The position numbers and the translations under genes were made by a program. DNA of 64,000 nt from Leptospira kanakyensis (GTDB taxonomy: Bacteria; Spirochaetota; Leptospiria; Leptospirales; Leptospiraceae): positions 744,001 through 808,000 of the forward strand of contig NZ_RQFG01000005.1 in NCBI RefSeq assembly GCF_004769235.1. The letters run 5' to 3'. Shown one piece after another: positions 9,291 through 18,261 of the stretch. Each line of letters begins with the position of its first letter. Positions within the stretch are counted from its first letter, which is position 1. The notes below the pieces were generated by a model that saw nothing but the letters and a program-made list of their open reading frames with translations, did not search any database and was not told where the DNA came from.

Positions 9291-10369
9291 GTCGTTTGAT
9301 CTTCACAACTTTAATTTCCTTCCTACTTAGTATCAGCATATGGACAACAAAACAATCCACAACTGAGTATATAGACAAAGTACCTAGTGAATGGATGTTA
9401 AATGATACTAAGTCCTTCACTCCAGAAGAACATGTCCGTCCGGGAGACCAAACTTTTTTAACCTTCCCCGAATGGTATTTAGTTCATAGTCCGAATGAAC
9501 AAGCGATGTATTTCAAAACACATACATCCAGCACGTTTCCGTATTGGGAACATGTCCAACAACTTTGGAAATCTTATATCATTGTTTCAGACCAAATTTT
9601 TGATTCATATAACTTTAATTATGGATACCATTTAATGATAGCTGTATTAACAGTCAGCACGACCGTTGAATATGGAGCCAAACAAATCTATGAGAAAATG
9701 ATTGGAAGAATCACATCCTCGAACGAAGACCAAGCGTTAACTGAAGAAGATCAATTTAATGCAAAGTTCACCCAATCTTACGTCAATTTTATACTACAGA
9801 CGCCTTGGTACGAATATAACTTCTCGAACGAACTCAAATCACTTTGGTTTGAAGTTCCCTTGTTTGGCGACCATATGTTTCGTAAATGGGAAAGACGTTA
9901 TTACCTTACAACAGATATTTTTGTAAAAACGGTATACGGATTTTTGATCAAAAAAGCAACAAAAGCCACATACGAAGATCCAATTTTAGGAACTGCCATT
10001 GTTGTGGATGAAACAATTGAAACCAATGACAAAGTAAAACTTCTAAAAACAATTGATCCCATGCATTCCTTATATTTGATTCCTCGGTATGCTGACTTCC
10101 ATCCGACTTTAGAATCCATCCTTTTAGGAAAAACGATCGAATTACGGGAGATAGCTGGAAATACTTCAGCGACTTTGGTGACAGTGCTATTAAAGAATGA
10201 AGAGACTTTACCAAACATTCCCAAGACAAAAACCATATTCCGACAAGCCATCTTGACAAGACCCGGTGAAAATCGATATGCTCTCGTCTCAAAAGTTCAA
10301 AACTTAAAAAAAATGTTGGAAATTTTAAGCGAAAAGAACGTAGAAATTGAACACATCTATGATTTTTAA
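9287..10369 (+). CDS. Conserved hypothetical membrane-anchored protein
   Basis: Starts inside the stop codon of the fusion gene (ATGA overlap), implying translational coupling. The protein of 360 residues has one N-terminal hydrophobic segment (LIFTTLISFLLSISIW) that is a signal anchor or uncleaved signal, then a soluble region with striking aromatic motifs such as FPEWYLVHSPNEQAMYF and FGDHMFRKWERRYYLT. I do not recognise the family. Tight coupling to the oxidase/methyltransferase suggests that it works with that enzyme, possibly on the periplasmic side, but nothing in the sequence shows an activity. Confidence 0.6.
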   Translation: MSRLIFTTLISFLLSISIWTTKQSTTEYIDKVPSEWMLNDTKSFTPEEHVRPGDQTFLTFPEWYLVHSPNEQAMYFKTHTSSTFPYWEHVQQLWKSYIIVSDQIFDSYNFNYGYHLMIAVLTVSTTVEYGAKQIYEKMIGRITSSNEDQALTEEDQFNAKFTQSYVNFILQTPWYEYNFSNELKSLWFEVPLFGDHMFRKWERRYYLTTDIFVKTVYGFLIKKATKATYEDPILGTAIVVDETIETNDKVKLLKTIDPMHSLYLIPRYADFHPTLESILLGKTIELREIAGNTSATLVTVLLKNEETLPNIPKTKTIFRQAILTRPGENRYALVSKVQNLKKMLEILSEKNVEIEHIYDF

Positions 10370-10398
10370 TAAGTCTTTGAGGTTAGAATTAGAGTTTT

Positions 10399-11394
10399 AT
10401 GAAACTAATTAAATATTTCGCACAAATCTCACTTTTGCTGCTTATTTCGGTTTTTGCCTTCTATTCAAGTTTACGATGTCTTAGAGAAACATCTTCACCC
10501 GAAGATATCGCTCCAAAATCCGGAAGATTTGTACAAACCAATGATGTAAAAATCTTCATACAGGAAATGGGGGATCCAAAAAATCCGGCAGTGGTCATGA
10601 TTCATGGAATGGGATCATGGAGTGAACTTTGGAAAGATACAATGAATGTTTTGGCACAAAATGGATATTATGCGATTGCTATCGATGTACCTCCCTTTGG
10701 TTTTTCGGAAAGACCTGAACCTACAGAATTGAAATCGATTCACCAGGCCAAAAGGGTGGTGTCAATCATCGATTCATTAGGATTAAAAAACGTTCATTTA
10801 CTTGGACATTCTTTTGGTGGTGGTGCCACTCTACATACAGCACTTTTGATTCCAGAACGTATCCTTTCTTTACAATTGGTTGATATCGCTGTTAGCTTGG
10901 AAGAAAAGAATGAATCTACTTCTTCCAAACCAAGTTTGTTTGAAAGACTTTGGAACTTTTCAATTTTGCGCAACAGACTCCTTGAAGTAACGGCAACAAA
11001 TCCTCATTTAACAAAGATATTGTTTAGTCAATTTGTTCATTCCTCTGAATGTATCACCGAGGAAAAGGTAAAGGTGATTCAAATGCCGATGCAACTAAAG
11101 GGAACTACTTCTTTTTTCGGAAATTGGTTGGGGGAATTTATTTTCCACTCGGACGATAACCTAGCAAGAGATTTCAAACAATTTGGACAAAAATTAACGA
11201 TGCCCATAGATTTACTTTGGGGAGATTTAGACACTGTAACGCCGATTGAGAATGCCAAAAAAATCCAGACATCTCTCACAAATTCACGTTTGCATATTAT
11301 CTCTGGAGTAGGACATATTCCACAATTGGAATCACCAGACAGCTTCCATAAAGTTTTATTAAATAATTTGAAGAATATAAAGACAAATGATTAA
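10399..11394 (+). CDS. Alpha/beta-fold hydrolase, membrane-anchored or exported
   Basis: An N-terminal hydrophobic stretch (YFAQISLLLLISVFAFYSSL) precedes a full alpha/beta-hydrolase domain: oxyanion HGMGSW, nucleophile elbow GHSFGGG (Ser near residue 141), acid in WGDLDTVTP, and His in GVGHIPQLE. All three catalytic residues are present in the right order, so it should be active. It lies 29 bases after the preceding gene and 12 bases before the truncated hemoglobin gene, in the same operon. Epoxide hydrolase, haloalkane dehalogenase or esterase are all possible; substrate unknown. Confidence 0.8.
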   Translation: MKLIKYFAQISLLLLISVFAFYSSLRCLRETSSPEDIAPKSGRFVQTNDVKIFIQEMGDPKNPAVVMIHGMGSWSELWKDTMNVLAQNGYYAIAIDVPPFGFSERPEPTELKSIHQAKRVVSIIDSLGLKNVHLLGHSFGGGATLHTALLIPERILSLQLVDIAVSLEEKNESTSSKPSLFERLWNFSILRNRLLEVTATNPHLTKILFSQFVHSSECITEEKVKVIQMPMQLKGTTSFFGNWLGEFIFHSDDNLARDFKQFGQKLTMPIDLLWGDLDTVTPIENAKKIQTSLTNSRLHIISGVGHIPQLESPDSFHKVLLNNLKNIKTND

Positions 11395-11406
11395 TCGGAG
11401 CCAACT

Positions 11407-11907
11407 TTGAGCGAAAACAAATCTAATAAAAAAAATATCCCTACCCTTTTCGAATGGGCAGGCGACATGACAACATTTGAGAAACTATTTGGCAGATTTT
11501 ATGAAAAGGTTCTCAAAGATGATTTGTTAGGTGATGTGTTCAAAAACATGAGTCCAGACCATGTACAACATGTAGCACATTTTGTTGCTGAAGTTTTTGG
11601 TAGTGAGAAACTATATACCAATCTAGACAATGGTAGCCATTCCGAAATGATTGGGCACCACATTGGAAAAATGCTCACAGAAGAGAAAAGGCAGCGCTGG
11701 GTTCATTTATTATTACAAACTGCTGATGAAGTTGGTTTAAAAAGCGACCCGGAATTTCGCTCTGCCTTTGTCGGATACATTGAATGGCGAACACGCCTAG
11801 CAGTGATCAATTCGCAGCTTACCGAAAATCCAATGGCGACGAGCGAACCAATGCCAAAATGGGGTTGGGGTGAAACAGGTGGACCGTACCAACCAAACGA
11901 AAACTGA
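11407..11907 (+). CDS. Group II truncated hemoglobin
   Basis: The TTG start follows CGGAG. The 166-residue protein has the trHb group II pattern: FYEKVLKDDLLGDVF in helices B/C, a DHVQHVAHFVAEVFG stretch, a proximal-His segment MIGHHIGKML, and the group-typical Trp G8 in RWVHLLLQ. A C-terminal tail with PKWGWGETGGPY is common in this subgroup. It would bind haem and handle O2, NO or peroxide in the cytoplasm. Last gene of the 6684-11907 operon, so it may supply O2 to, or protect, the flavin oxidase encoded first; that link is inference. Confidence 0.85.
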   Translation: MSENKSNKKNIPTLFEWAGDMTTFEKLFGRFYEKVLKDDLLGDVFKNMSPDHVQHVAHFVAEVFGSEKLYTNLDNGSHSEMIGHHIGKMLTEEKRQRWVHLLLQTADEVGLKSDPEFRSAFVGYIEWRTRLAVINSQLTENPMATSEPMPKWGWGETGGPYQPNEN

Positions 11908-12113
11908 AAGTTTATTTTGGTGAGCGAACGAAAAAAAATCAAGATTTAATTGTCATGAACTTTGTTACAGCTTAATCTCCAAAAACAACGTATTAAATAA
12001 AAAAACTCGTTCCGATCTTTTTATGAACCCAAAAGCTTACAATTGAGATATACCAGCAAATTTCTGTTATATTTCACTTGCAAGTTTTTTCGAATATTTA
12101 AATCTTCTTCTTT

Positions 12114-13022
12114 ATGATACAGAATATTCAATCTTCCAAAATTAAAATTACACTTCTTCTCATATTGTTTATGAGTTTCAACTGTGCAACGTATATGAGA
12201 AATTCTTCTCAAGAAATACAAATCATGGGACCAGAAAATAGTTCTATTTATATCGAGAATGAAAAAGTTGGTGAATCACTCATTTTAACAAGGTCTGGAT
12301 TTCCTGAACTTGAAAAGAAACCAACCAAAACAATCCGAGTGGAAAAAGATGGTTTCAGTCCAGAATCTGCAGAAATCGAATCTTCATTTAGCTTATGGTT
12401 TTGGGGAAACATACTTTTACTTCCTGCAGCCCCGATCGGTTTTATCACTGATTACTTCTTAGGTTATCACAAAACTTATAGACCAAGTGCCGTAGTACTG
12501 AACAAATTAAAAGAAAATCCAAGTTTTAAAATTCAAAACAAAAGTGCTTCTCATGAAAAATTCAATCAAAGGGTAACACAAGACAAAGACAAAAATATAA
12601 GTGTCAGTTATGGAAATTTAATCAATGTTCGATTAACAAAAGCAGATGAATCGGGTAAAGAAATTCCTGGTTCAGAATTCAAATTTGCTGGATTACCAAC
12701 AACCAATCAAGAAGCGGAAATCACTTCTGGCCGATATTTAATTCAAGGAACTTTTGAAGGAGATGCTTACACTGCGAAAGCTAGAATTAGATATACAGCA
12801 AAAGTTCCAGGCCAGGTTATCATTGATGTGCCAGGTGGCGGAGTTGGTGTTTTCTGTGGAACTTACGACTTTGAAAAAAAGGGAACAGGGATTCGATTCC
12901 TTCATATCAATGAAGAAGACACTACAGTATTTCAAGGATTACTACCAAGGTTCGATTTTCTTAGAAGAATTGCCTTATCGAATTGTAAGGATGTATTCAA
13001 TCCACAAGACCTTAAAAAATAA
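12114..13022 (+). CDS. Putative lipoprotein
   Basis: A hydrophobic leader ends in the lipobox LFMSFNC (Cys 24), so the protein is probably lipid-anchored. Residues about 34-75 resemble a PEGA-type surface domain (IYIENEKVGES, TIRVEKDGFSP). A second hydrophobic stretch near residue 100 (FWGNILLLPAAPIGFITDYF) is typical of PEGA-containing lipoproteins. The C-terminal half is beta-rich with one Cys pair (VFCGTYDF, LSNCKDVF). No good ribosome site precedes the ATG, so the start is uncertain. Monocistronic by context; function unknown. Confidence 0.65.
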   Translation: MIQNIQSSKIKITLLLILFMSFNCATYMRNSSQEIQIMGPENSSIYIENEKVGESLILTRSGFPELEKKPTKTIRVEKDGFSPESAEIESSFSLWFWGNILLLPAAPIGFITDYFLGYHKTYRPSAVVLNKLKENPSFKIQNKSASHEKFNQRVTQDKDKNISVSYGNLINVRLTKADESGKEIPGSEFKFAGLPTTNQEAEITSGRYLIQGTFEGDAYTAKARIRYTAKVPGQVIIDVPGGGVGVFCGTYDFEKKGTGIRFLHINEEDTTVFQGLLPRFDFLRRIALSNCKDVFNPQDLKK

Positions 13023-13044
13023 ATTCATATTGAATTGATTTTGT

Positions 13045-13078
13045 TGGAGCTGAGAAACCAATTTTAGTCTCAGCTCCA
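13045..13078. terminator. Hairpin between convergent genes
   Basis: Perfect 11-bp inverted repeat (13045-13055 with 13068-13078) between the lipoprotein gene and the convergent chemoreceptor gene. No T run on either side, so termination strength is uncertain. Confidence 0.5.
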
Positions 13079-13123
13079 GATAGAAACAAATACGGACTCA
13101 ATTAAATAAAGACGAATCCAATT

Positions 13124-14689
13124 TTAAATGTGTTTGGCCAATCGTTCTGATTGTTTTGAAAGTTCATCCACATTTTCGCGTAAGTGGGAAGTATTGGATG
13201 CAAGTGAAGAGGCCGATTGTTCGATCGACACAAGTGCTCTCGACATTTCTTGTGTTCCTATTTTTTGTTCTGATGCAACTACTTCCAATTGTTTAGAAAG
13301 TGCGAACAAATCTTGGAAAGAAATCAAAAACGATTTATGAATGGAAGTTTGTTTTTCCACTTTGGTTTTTAAATCAGATAGGTTAGAAACAAGAATTCCA
13401 AAACTTTTGTCCTGGATTCCCATTTTTTCTTTTGTTTCGGAGGCAGCAGTGTTTCCACTGACAATCTGTTTGGCTGCTTGTGTAATGATTTTAGAAATTA
13501 AGGAAGCATTTTCCTGCGCACTATCTGCTAGTTTTGCCACTTCCTGAGCTACTACAGCGAACCCTCTTCCATGTTCACCAGCTCTTGCTGCTTCAATCGA
13601 AGCATTTAACGCGAGTAAGTTGGTTCGATCAGCGATGTCTCTTAAAATTTGGTTTACCTCTTCCACTTTTTGAAAACTTTCTTTGATTTCTTCGAAGTTC
13701 GAACTTACGGAATCCATAGCAGTAGTAACTTGAAAACTATATTGTTTGGATTCATCCGTAGTTTGCGCCAAATTGATCGTTGATGAATAGACCTCAGACA
13801 AAATTTTATCCATCACCGAACTTTCTTGGTTTAGGTCATCAATTCTGGTAAACTGTGATTTTACAAAATCGCTGGCACTGTCCATGGAAGCGGCAAGTTC
13901 TTCCATAGAGGCGCTGATTTCTTCTACACTCGAAACTTGTGTTTGGATTTCAGAATTTAAAGAATCCATAAATGTTAACATTTCTTGGACACTTTTATTT
14001 AAAGTCTCTGCTTCCGACTGGATGTTTTGTTTTGTGAGATTTGCAGCTTCTGATTTTTGTTTTGCTTCTTCAGCAGATTTTGTTGCCTCATTACTAGAAT
14101 TCGACATAAATTTTACGACGGCACTCATCATGTGAACACCACAAATCAAAGCTATGGTATTGATCCCAATAAAAGGAATCCCAAATTGATTTGCTCCCGT
14201 TGCAATGAATTTGATTTCTGCACCGCCAATAACACCCAAAAAAACATAGGAAAGTAAACTAAAGATTGCAATATAACCAACTGTCATTGTTAGTCGGTGA
14301 GACAAAAGGAATCCCGAATAAATCACAACAAAGAGGAGAACCAACATAACAAATGGAAGGGTTGCAATGGAAACTTTTTCCACTGGTGTTTTGGACATAA
14401 TGACCACAATGGCAAACACACTCGCATAGATGATGATATCGAGTAAAATGGAAATGTAGGCAAATTTTAAATAGAATTTTTTCTGTTTATAGAGCCAGAA
14501 CGTATAAACACCATACGATAAAACAACGAACTCTAAAGTAGATAGAATGAGGCTCATTGTTTTTTCCGTTGTGGGAATTGCTACCATAAAGAAAATATTG
14601 ATGGATAACATCACAATCGCAAAAGAAATACGAATCGTGTTCGCTATCATACTTCCTTTTTCTAAGTAATTCCCGGTAACAGATGACAT
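13124..14689 (-). CDS. Methyl-accepting chemotaxis protein with six-helix membrane domain
   Basis: ATG at 14689 is preferred to TTG at 14704 because GGAG then lies 9 bases upstream. Six hydrophobic helices fill residues about 15-205, with almost no periplasmic domain, so sensing is likely within the membrane or of a small diffusible or energy signal. A cytoplasmic coiled coil follows, with the MCP hairpin tip near residues 345-385 ([28 protein letters not shown]). No HAMP is obvious. It should signal through CheA/CheW. The receptor at 44612-46165 has the same architecture. Confidence 0.9.
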   Translation of the reverse strand: MSSVTGNYLEKGSMIANTIRISFAIVMLSINIFFMVAIPTTEKTMSLILSTLEFVVLSYGVYTFWLYKQKKFYLKFAYISILLDIIIYASVFAIVVIMSKTPVEKVSIATLPFVMLVLLFVVIYSGFLLSHRLTMTVGYIAIFSLLSYVFLGVIGGAEIKFIATGANQFGIPFIGINTIALICGVHMMSAVVKFMSNSSNEATKSAEEAKQKSEAANLTKQNIQSEAETLNKSVQEMLTFMDSLNSEIQTQVSSVEEISASMEELAASMDSASDFVKSQFTRIDDLNQESSVMDKILSEVYSSTINLAQTTDESKQYSFQVTTAMDSVSSNFEEIKESFQKVEEVNQILRDIADRTNLLALNASIEAARAGEHGRGFAVVAQEVAKLADSAQENASLISKIITQAAKQIVSGNTAASETKEKMGIQDKSFGILVSNLSDLKTKVEKQTSIHKSFLISFQDLFALSKQLEVVASEQKIGTQEMSRALVSIEQSASSLASNTSHLRENVDELSKQSERLAKHI

Positions 14690-14887
14690 AAGTAAAATCT
14701 CCAATACAATTGACGAAATTTTTTAGGAAAATTCGCCTAGAGTTATATTGTAATTAATCAAACTGGCCAAGACTCGTCAAAGTGATTTCGGTCAGGTTAA
14801 GTCGATTTTCTAGGTAATTCCTTAAGGCACTTCCATTTCCATATAGGGTTTAAATCACAATAGCAGAGAGGTGTCCGGGGATGGGAA

Positions 14888-15946
14888 TCAAGAAGATAAA
14901 AAAACATCATTTCTTAAGGCTGGATTGTTCCTTCGTTTCCAAATGATTCCGTCGATAATATAATGATGAAATGTGAATGTCATAGCAAGAACGACAGCGG
15001 TAGGGACTGCCGAAGTTTTTAAAAAAGTATCGAGTGTGAATCCTAACTCAGGAAGAAGGTAATAAACCGGTAAAGCAAAGGTTAGTGTTACTAAAAAATA
15101 CGAGATGGTATGTTTTGTACCCCTTTGAGAAATCCAGGATAACACTCGCGAATTCGAATCAATTCCTGAGGCAAAACGAGTCCGGTTGTAAATCCAAACA
15201 AAGGCTATGTATTGAACATTATGCCAAATGTTAACCAGTAACCAACCAGAACACAACTCTTCGATCCAAATATAACCAGAAAAAAAAATGAATAGATGAG
15301 AAATCATATATAGACTATGGCCTACTGCCAGTTCCCCTCTACGATAGGCAGCAAAACGAGTATAAAACCAGTACACCCAAAGGAAACAACTTACGAAACC
15401 AACAAGGTTGACCATAACTTGTGGTACGGGTGGAAGCCAGAAATCTTGGAAAAGAAATTCATTGGGCTTCTCTGCACAGCGATGGAGAAATCCCCAGATG
15501 GGAACCGACCACATTGTAATCTCCGATAGACGAGGAGAATCCCAACCGATTCCACCCACCTGACGACGGTAAGTTTGTGCCAATCCCCAACTTTGCCGAA
15601 CTGTATGAAAAAATTGACCAAAAAAATAAAGTATATAGATGCCTCTTAGTCCAAAGGTTTGTCCCAAATAAAAAAGACCGAATAAAACAAAAGGCGGAAT
15701 CAAAAAAATCAAAGTCCCATGGCGTTTGCGATCCTCTGGGTGAACCAAAAGTTTTGTATAAGTTGCCCAAAGGTGTTCGTATCCAAATAGCCAACTATGA
15801 ACTGTTAGTATAGGTATAAAGAGCAAAGGCCAGACCACAGTGACCCCTGCCATCGTACAAGCGAGTAGGGTGGTCCCGACGATAAAGCCAAAATCGAAGC
15901 GGGAAACTTTAGGCAAAACTAAATGCATCGATCCTTTGGTTCCCAC
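14888..15946 (-). CDS. Polytopic membrane protein with conserved histidine motifs
   Basis: About eight hydrophobic segments cover the 352 residues. Conspicuous His sites sit at membrane edges: VHSWLFGYEHLW (about residue 50), FFHTVRQSWG (about 112), NIWHNVQYIAF (about 245) and FTFHHYIIDGIIWK (about 325). Such spaced His in helices recall membrane di-iron enzymes such as fatty-acid hydroxylases or the Brp/Blh family, but I cannot place it in a named family. The GTG at 15946 or the ATG at 15928 could be the start. It lies 12 bases after the small secreted protein gene, so the two form an operon. Confidence 0.6.
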   Translation of the reverse strand: MGTKGSMHLVLPKVSRFDFGFIVGTTLLACTMAGVTVVWPLLFIPILTVHSWLFGYEHLWATYTKLLVHPEDRKRHGTLIFLIPPFVLFGLFYLGQTFGLRGIYILYFFGQFFHTVRQSWGLAQTYRRQVGGIGWDSPRLSEITMWSVPIWGFLHRCAEKPNEFLFQDFWLPPVPQVMVNLVGFVSCFLWVYWFYTRFAAYRRGELAVGHSLYMISHLFIFFSGYIWIEELCSGWLLVNIWHNVQYIAFVWIYNRTRFASGIDSNSRVLSWISQRGTKHTISYFLVTLTFALPVYYLLPELGFTLDTFLKTSAVPTAVVLAMTFTFHHYIIDGIIWKRRNNPALRNDVFLSS

Positions 15947-15958
15947 TTTCTAGTAGCG

Positions 15959-16210
15959 TTAAGTAACAGCTCCTGGTGGTAACTTTGGTGGAGGTGGGGC
16001 CGTGCAGACATTTTTTTCACCATTGTTTGTGCACTCATGGTGCTTTTGGCACTCGTCGGAAGATTTACACTCTTCTCCCACTTTCTTTTTGTTTGGGTCA
16101 ATGGGAATGTAAACTTCACTTCTCATTTTCGCCTCTGCCCCAGCAAAAACAGGAATCGATACCAAAGTGATCGTCGCAATGATTAGAATTTTTGTTAGAT
16201 TTTGAATCAT
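15959..16210 (-). CDS. Small secreted Cys-rich protein
   Basis: The frame opens further upstream, but ATG 16210 is chosen because GGAG lies 7 bases before it and the protein then has a classic signal peptide (ILIIATITLVSIPVFAGA). The mature part, about 60 residues, holds four Cys as ECKSSDECQKHHECTNNGEKNVC, probably two disulfides, then a Pro-rich tail. First gene of an operon with the His-rich membrane protein. Function unknown. Confidence 0.65.
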   Translation of the reverse strand: MIQNLTKILIIATITLVSIPVFAGAEAKMRSEVYIPIDPNKKKVGEECKSSDECQKHHECTNNGEKNVCTAPPPPKLPPGAVT

Positions 16211-16342
16211 AAAAAATCTCCAAGAGTGATTCCACGAAATGAATCGGAATCGCATCCCAAGTTTAGGAAAAAAGAGAAAGGTTGGCAATCTATTTCATGT
16301 CAATTTTTTGCAAAAAAAACCAATACAAAAAAAGGAAAAAAT

Positions 16343-17809
16343 TTAAGTTCCACAAAACGTTTGGTAGTTGTGGTCCCCTCCCATAGGAACTTCCGTTGTA
16401 TAATCATAACCGATATCTCTTTGGTAGGGAGACTTACTTCTAGTGATGAGTTGTTCCGCAATACTCGTTAGCCCTTGAGACGCGTTTGTCAATGCGCTTT
16501 CGACTAAGTGGTTTCTAGGAATTAGACTGGGATTGGTTTTTTGCATTAAGGCAATGGCATCTTCGTCTCGGATTCCCTTTTTCGTTTTTTCTTCCTGCCA
16601 TGTTTTCATCCAATCTTTCCAGCGAACGTCATTGTATATAGAATCCTTAGGCGAATGAACACCTTCTAGTACAAGAAATGTATTAGTGAAATCGGCTTCA
16701 GAATCTTGCATCCACTGGTAAAGATTTTGGAGTAGTGGCAAATCCTTTTCCGTTAGGTGAGGGATTCCGATTTTTTCTCCAAGCATTCTGATATAACTTT
16801 CTTGAAACCAAGTTTCCAATTCAGACATTTTTGCTTTTGCCAATTCAATTGCTTTCTCTTTGTTTGGGTCAATGAGCGGGAGGAGTGAATTGGCAAGACA
16901 TCCAAGATTCCACTGTGCGATTCCTACTTGGTTGGTGTATGCATAACGTCCATTCACATCAATCGAACTAAACACTCGTTTTGCGGAAAATCCATTCATA
17001 AAGGCACAGGGGCCGTAATCGATCGTTTCGCCAGAGATACTCATATTATCTGTATTCATCACACCATGGATAAATCCGACACGCATCCAGTTTGTAACGA
17101 GATCCACTTGTCTCTTCATCACAAATTCTAAAAAGTTTAAGGCTGGGTTGTTTTGTTTCAATACATCGGGAGCATGTCTTTCCGCTGTGTAACGAAACAA
17201 AACCTCCAATTCATTGAGAGGTAACGCTTGGTAAGCATATTCAAAAGTCCCAACACGAATATGACTTTTCGCCACACGAGTAAGAACCGCACCAGTTTGA
17301 ATTTCTTCTCTTAAGACAGGTTCACCCGTAGTTACCACAGCCAAACTTCGAGTTGTTGGAATTTGTAATCCAAACGTAGCCTCACTCATGATGTATTCGC
17401 GAGCCATGGCACTCACTGTGGCACGACCGTCTCCATTTCGAGAATAGCGAGTCCTTCCCGAACCTTTCCATTGGAAATCAAAACGTTCCCCACTTCGATT
17501 TAGAATCTCTCCTATCAGAATGGCTCTTCCATCACCTAACATAGTGAAGTGACCAAATTGGTGCCCAGCATACGCTTGTGCAAAAGGATTAAGGCCCTCT
17601 CGTAAAGTGGAACCAGAAAAAAATTGAGCTAAGGCATCTTTATCCTTTGCCCATTCCGAAAAATGAAAATCATACGCTAACTCATCATTCCAAAATAATA
17701 CCTTTGGAGAGGAGACAGGTGTGGGTTTTGTATATTGAAAAAATGAGTCTGGTAAGGATGTATAGGTTGATTCTATAGTTGGATAGGACGGAAAGGAAAA
17801 AGACGACAT
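16343..17809 (-). CDS. selO: Protein adenylyltransferase SelO (UPF0061)
   Basis: Full-length (488 residues) member of the SelO/YdiU pseudokinase family, which transfers AMP from ATP to Ser/Thr/Tyr of target proteins in redox stress. Seen here: NPFAQAYAGHQFGHF, LGDGRAILIGE, QWKGSGRTRYSRNGDGRA (the nucleotide loop), FIHGVMNTDNMSISGETIDYGPCAF (the catalytic and metal segment) and the C-terminal YQTFCGT, in which Cys stands at the selenocysteine position of eukaryotic SelO. No UGA codon is needed. It stands alone on the minus strand. Confidence 0.93.
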   Translation of the reverse strand: MSSFSFPSYPTIESTYTSLPDSFFQYTKPTPVSSPKVLFWNDELAYDFHFSEWAKDKDALAQFFSGSTLREGLNPFAQAYAGHQFGHFTMLGDGRAILIGEILNRSGERFDFQWKGSGRTRYSRNGDGRATVSAMAREYIMSEATFGLQIPTTRSLAVVTTGEPVLREEIQTGAVLTRVAKSHIRVGTFEYAYQALPLNELEVLFRYTAERHAPDVLKQNNPALNFLEFVMKRQVDLVTNWMRVGFIHGVMNTDNMSISGETIDYGPCAFMNGFSAKRVFSSIDVNGRYAYTNQVGIAQWNLGCLANSLLPLIDPNKEKAIELAKAKMSELETWFQESYIRMLGEKIGIPHLTEKDLPLLQNLYQWMQDSEADFTNTFLVLEGVHSPKDSIYNDVRWKDWMKTWQEEKTKKGIRDEDAIALMQKTNPSLIPRNHLVESALTNASQGLTSIAEQLITRSKSPYQRDIGYDYTTEVPMGGDHNYQTFCGT

Positions 17810-18261
17810 AGAATTTAGACTTATCTGAATGCCTATTGCGCATTAGATTTCATTGAGATCAACTCAATGAACGGAATTTAATAAAAAAGAATTTCTAAAC
17901 ATAATCTTTAGTAATTTATATAAGGATTGAAAAGAGGTAATTTAATCTGAAAAAAACACCACAAAGATTTGTGTGAAATCCTAGCAATAAATTTCCAATT
18001 GCGATTTTTTTCATACGATTGGCGGGCGTGGTGAATTTAACCCACTTGTTGGTGCCGCACATAGTGCCTGGACAGCCACAATTAACGGTAAGTCCCTATC
18101 CGAAAATGTTTTTCAGTTGATTGTAGCAAAACAGAAACTAAAAGTAAACGAGTAGAAATAATCTGACGGAAATAAAAAATCAACATATTGAAAATATTTT
18201 TCCCAATTAATATTTGATTCAAAATCATAAATAAATTTTACTCATTTAGAAACGCCATACA
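17810..18261. other. Gene-poor divergent region
   Basis: 452 bases between selO and a lipoprotein gene, both reading outwards. AT-rich except for one patch, 17990-18155, that looks like a coding remnant (listed separately). No copy of the structured repeat and no clear promoter was found. Confidence 0.5.
18018..18155 (+). pseudogene. Possible 3' coding remnant, 45 codons
   Basis: From 18018 an open frame without start codon runs 45 codons to TAG at 18153-18155. The reading begins IGGRGEFNPLVGAAHSAWTA and ends with a helical Lys-rich tail, amino-acid-like in composition and GC-richer than the flanks. In-frame stops lie just upstream. This is what a decayed gene end would look like, but the family is not recognised and chance is possible. 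Confidence 0.3.

Noticed and set aside
16343..17809. Selenocysteine in SelO
   Set aside because: The C-terminal motif has an ordinary Cys codon (YQTFCGT) and no in-frame TGA, so no Sec insertion element is needed.
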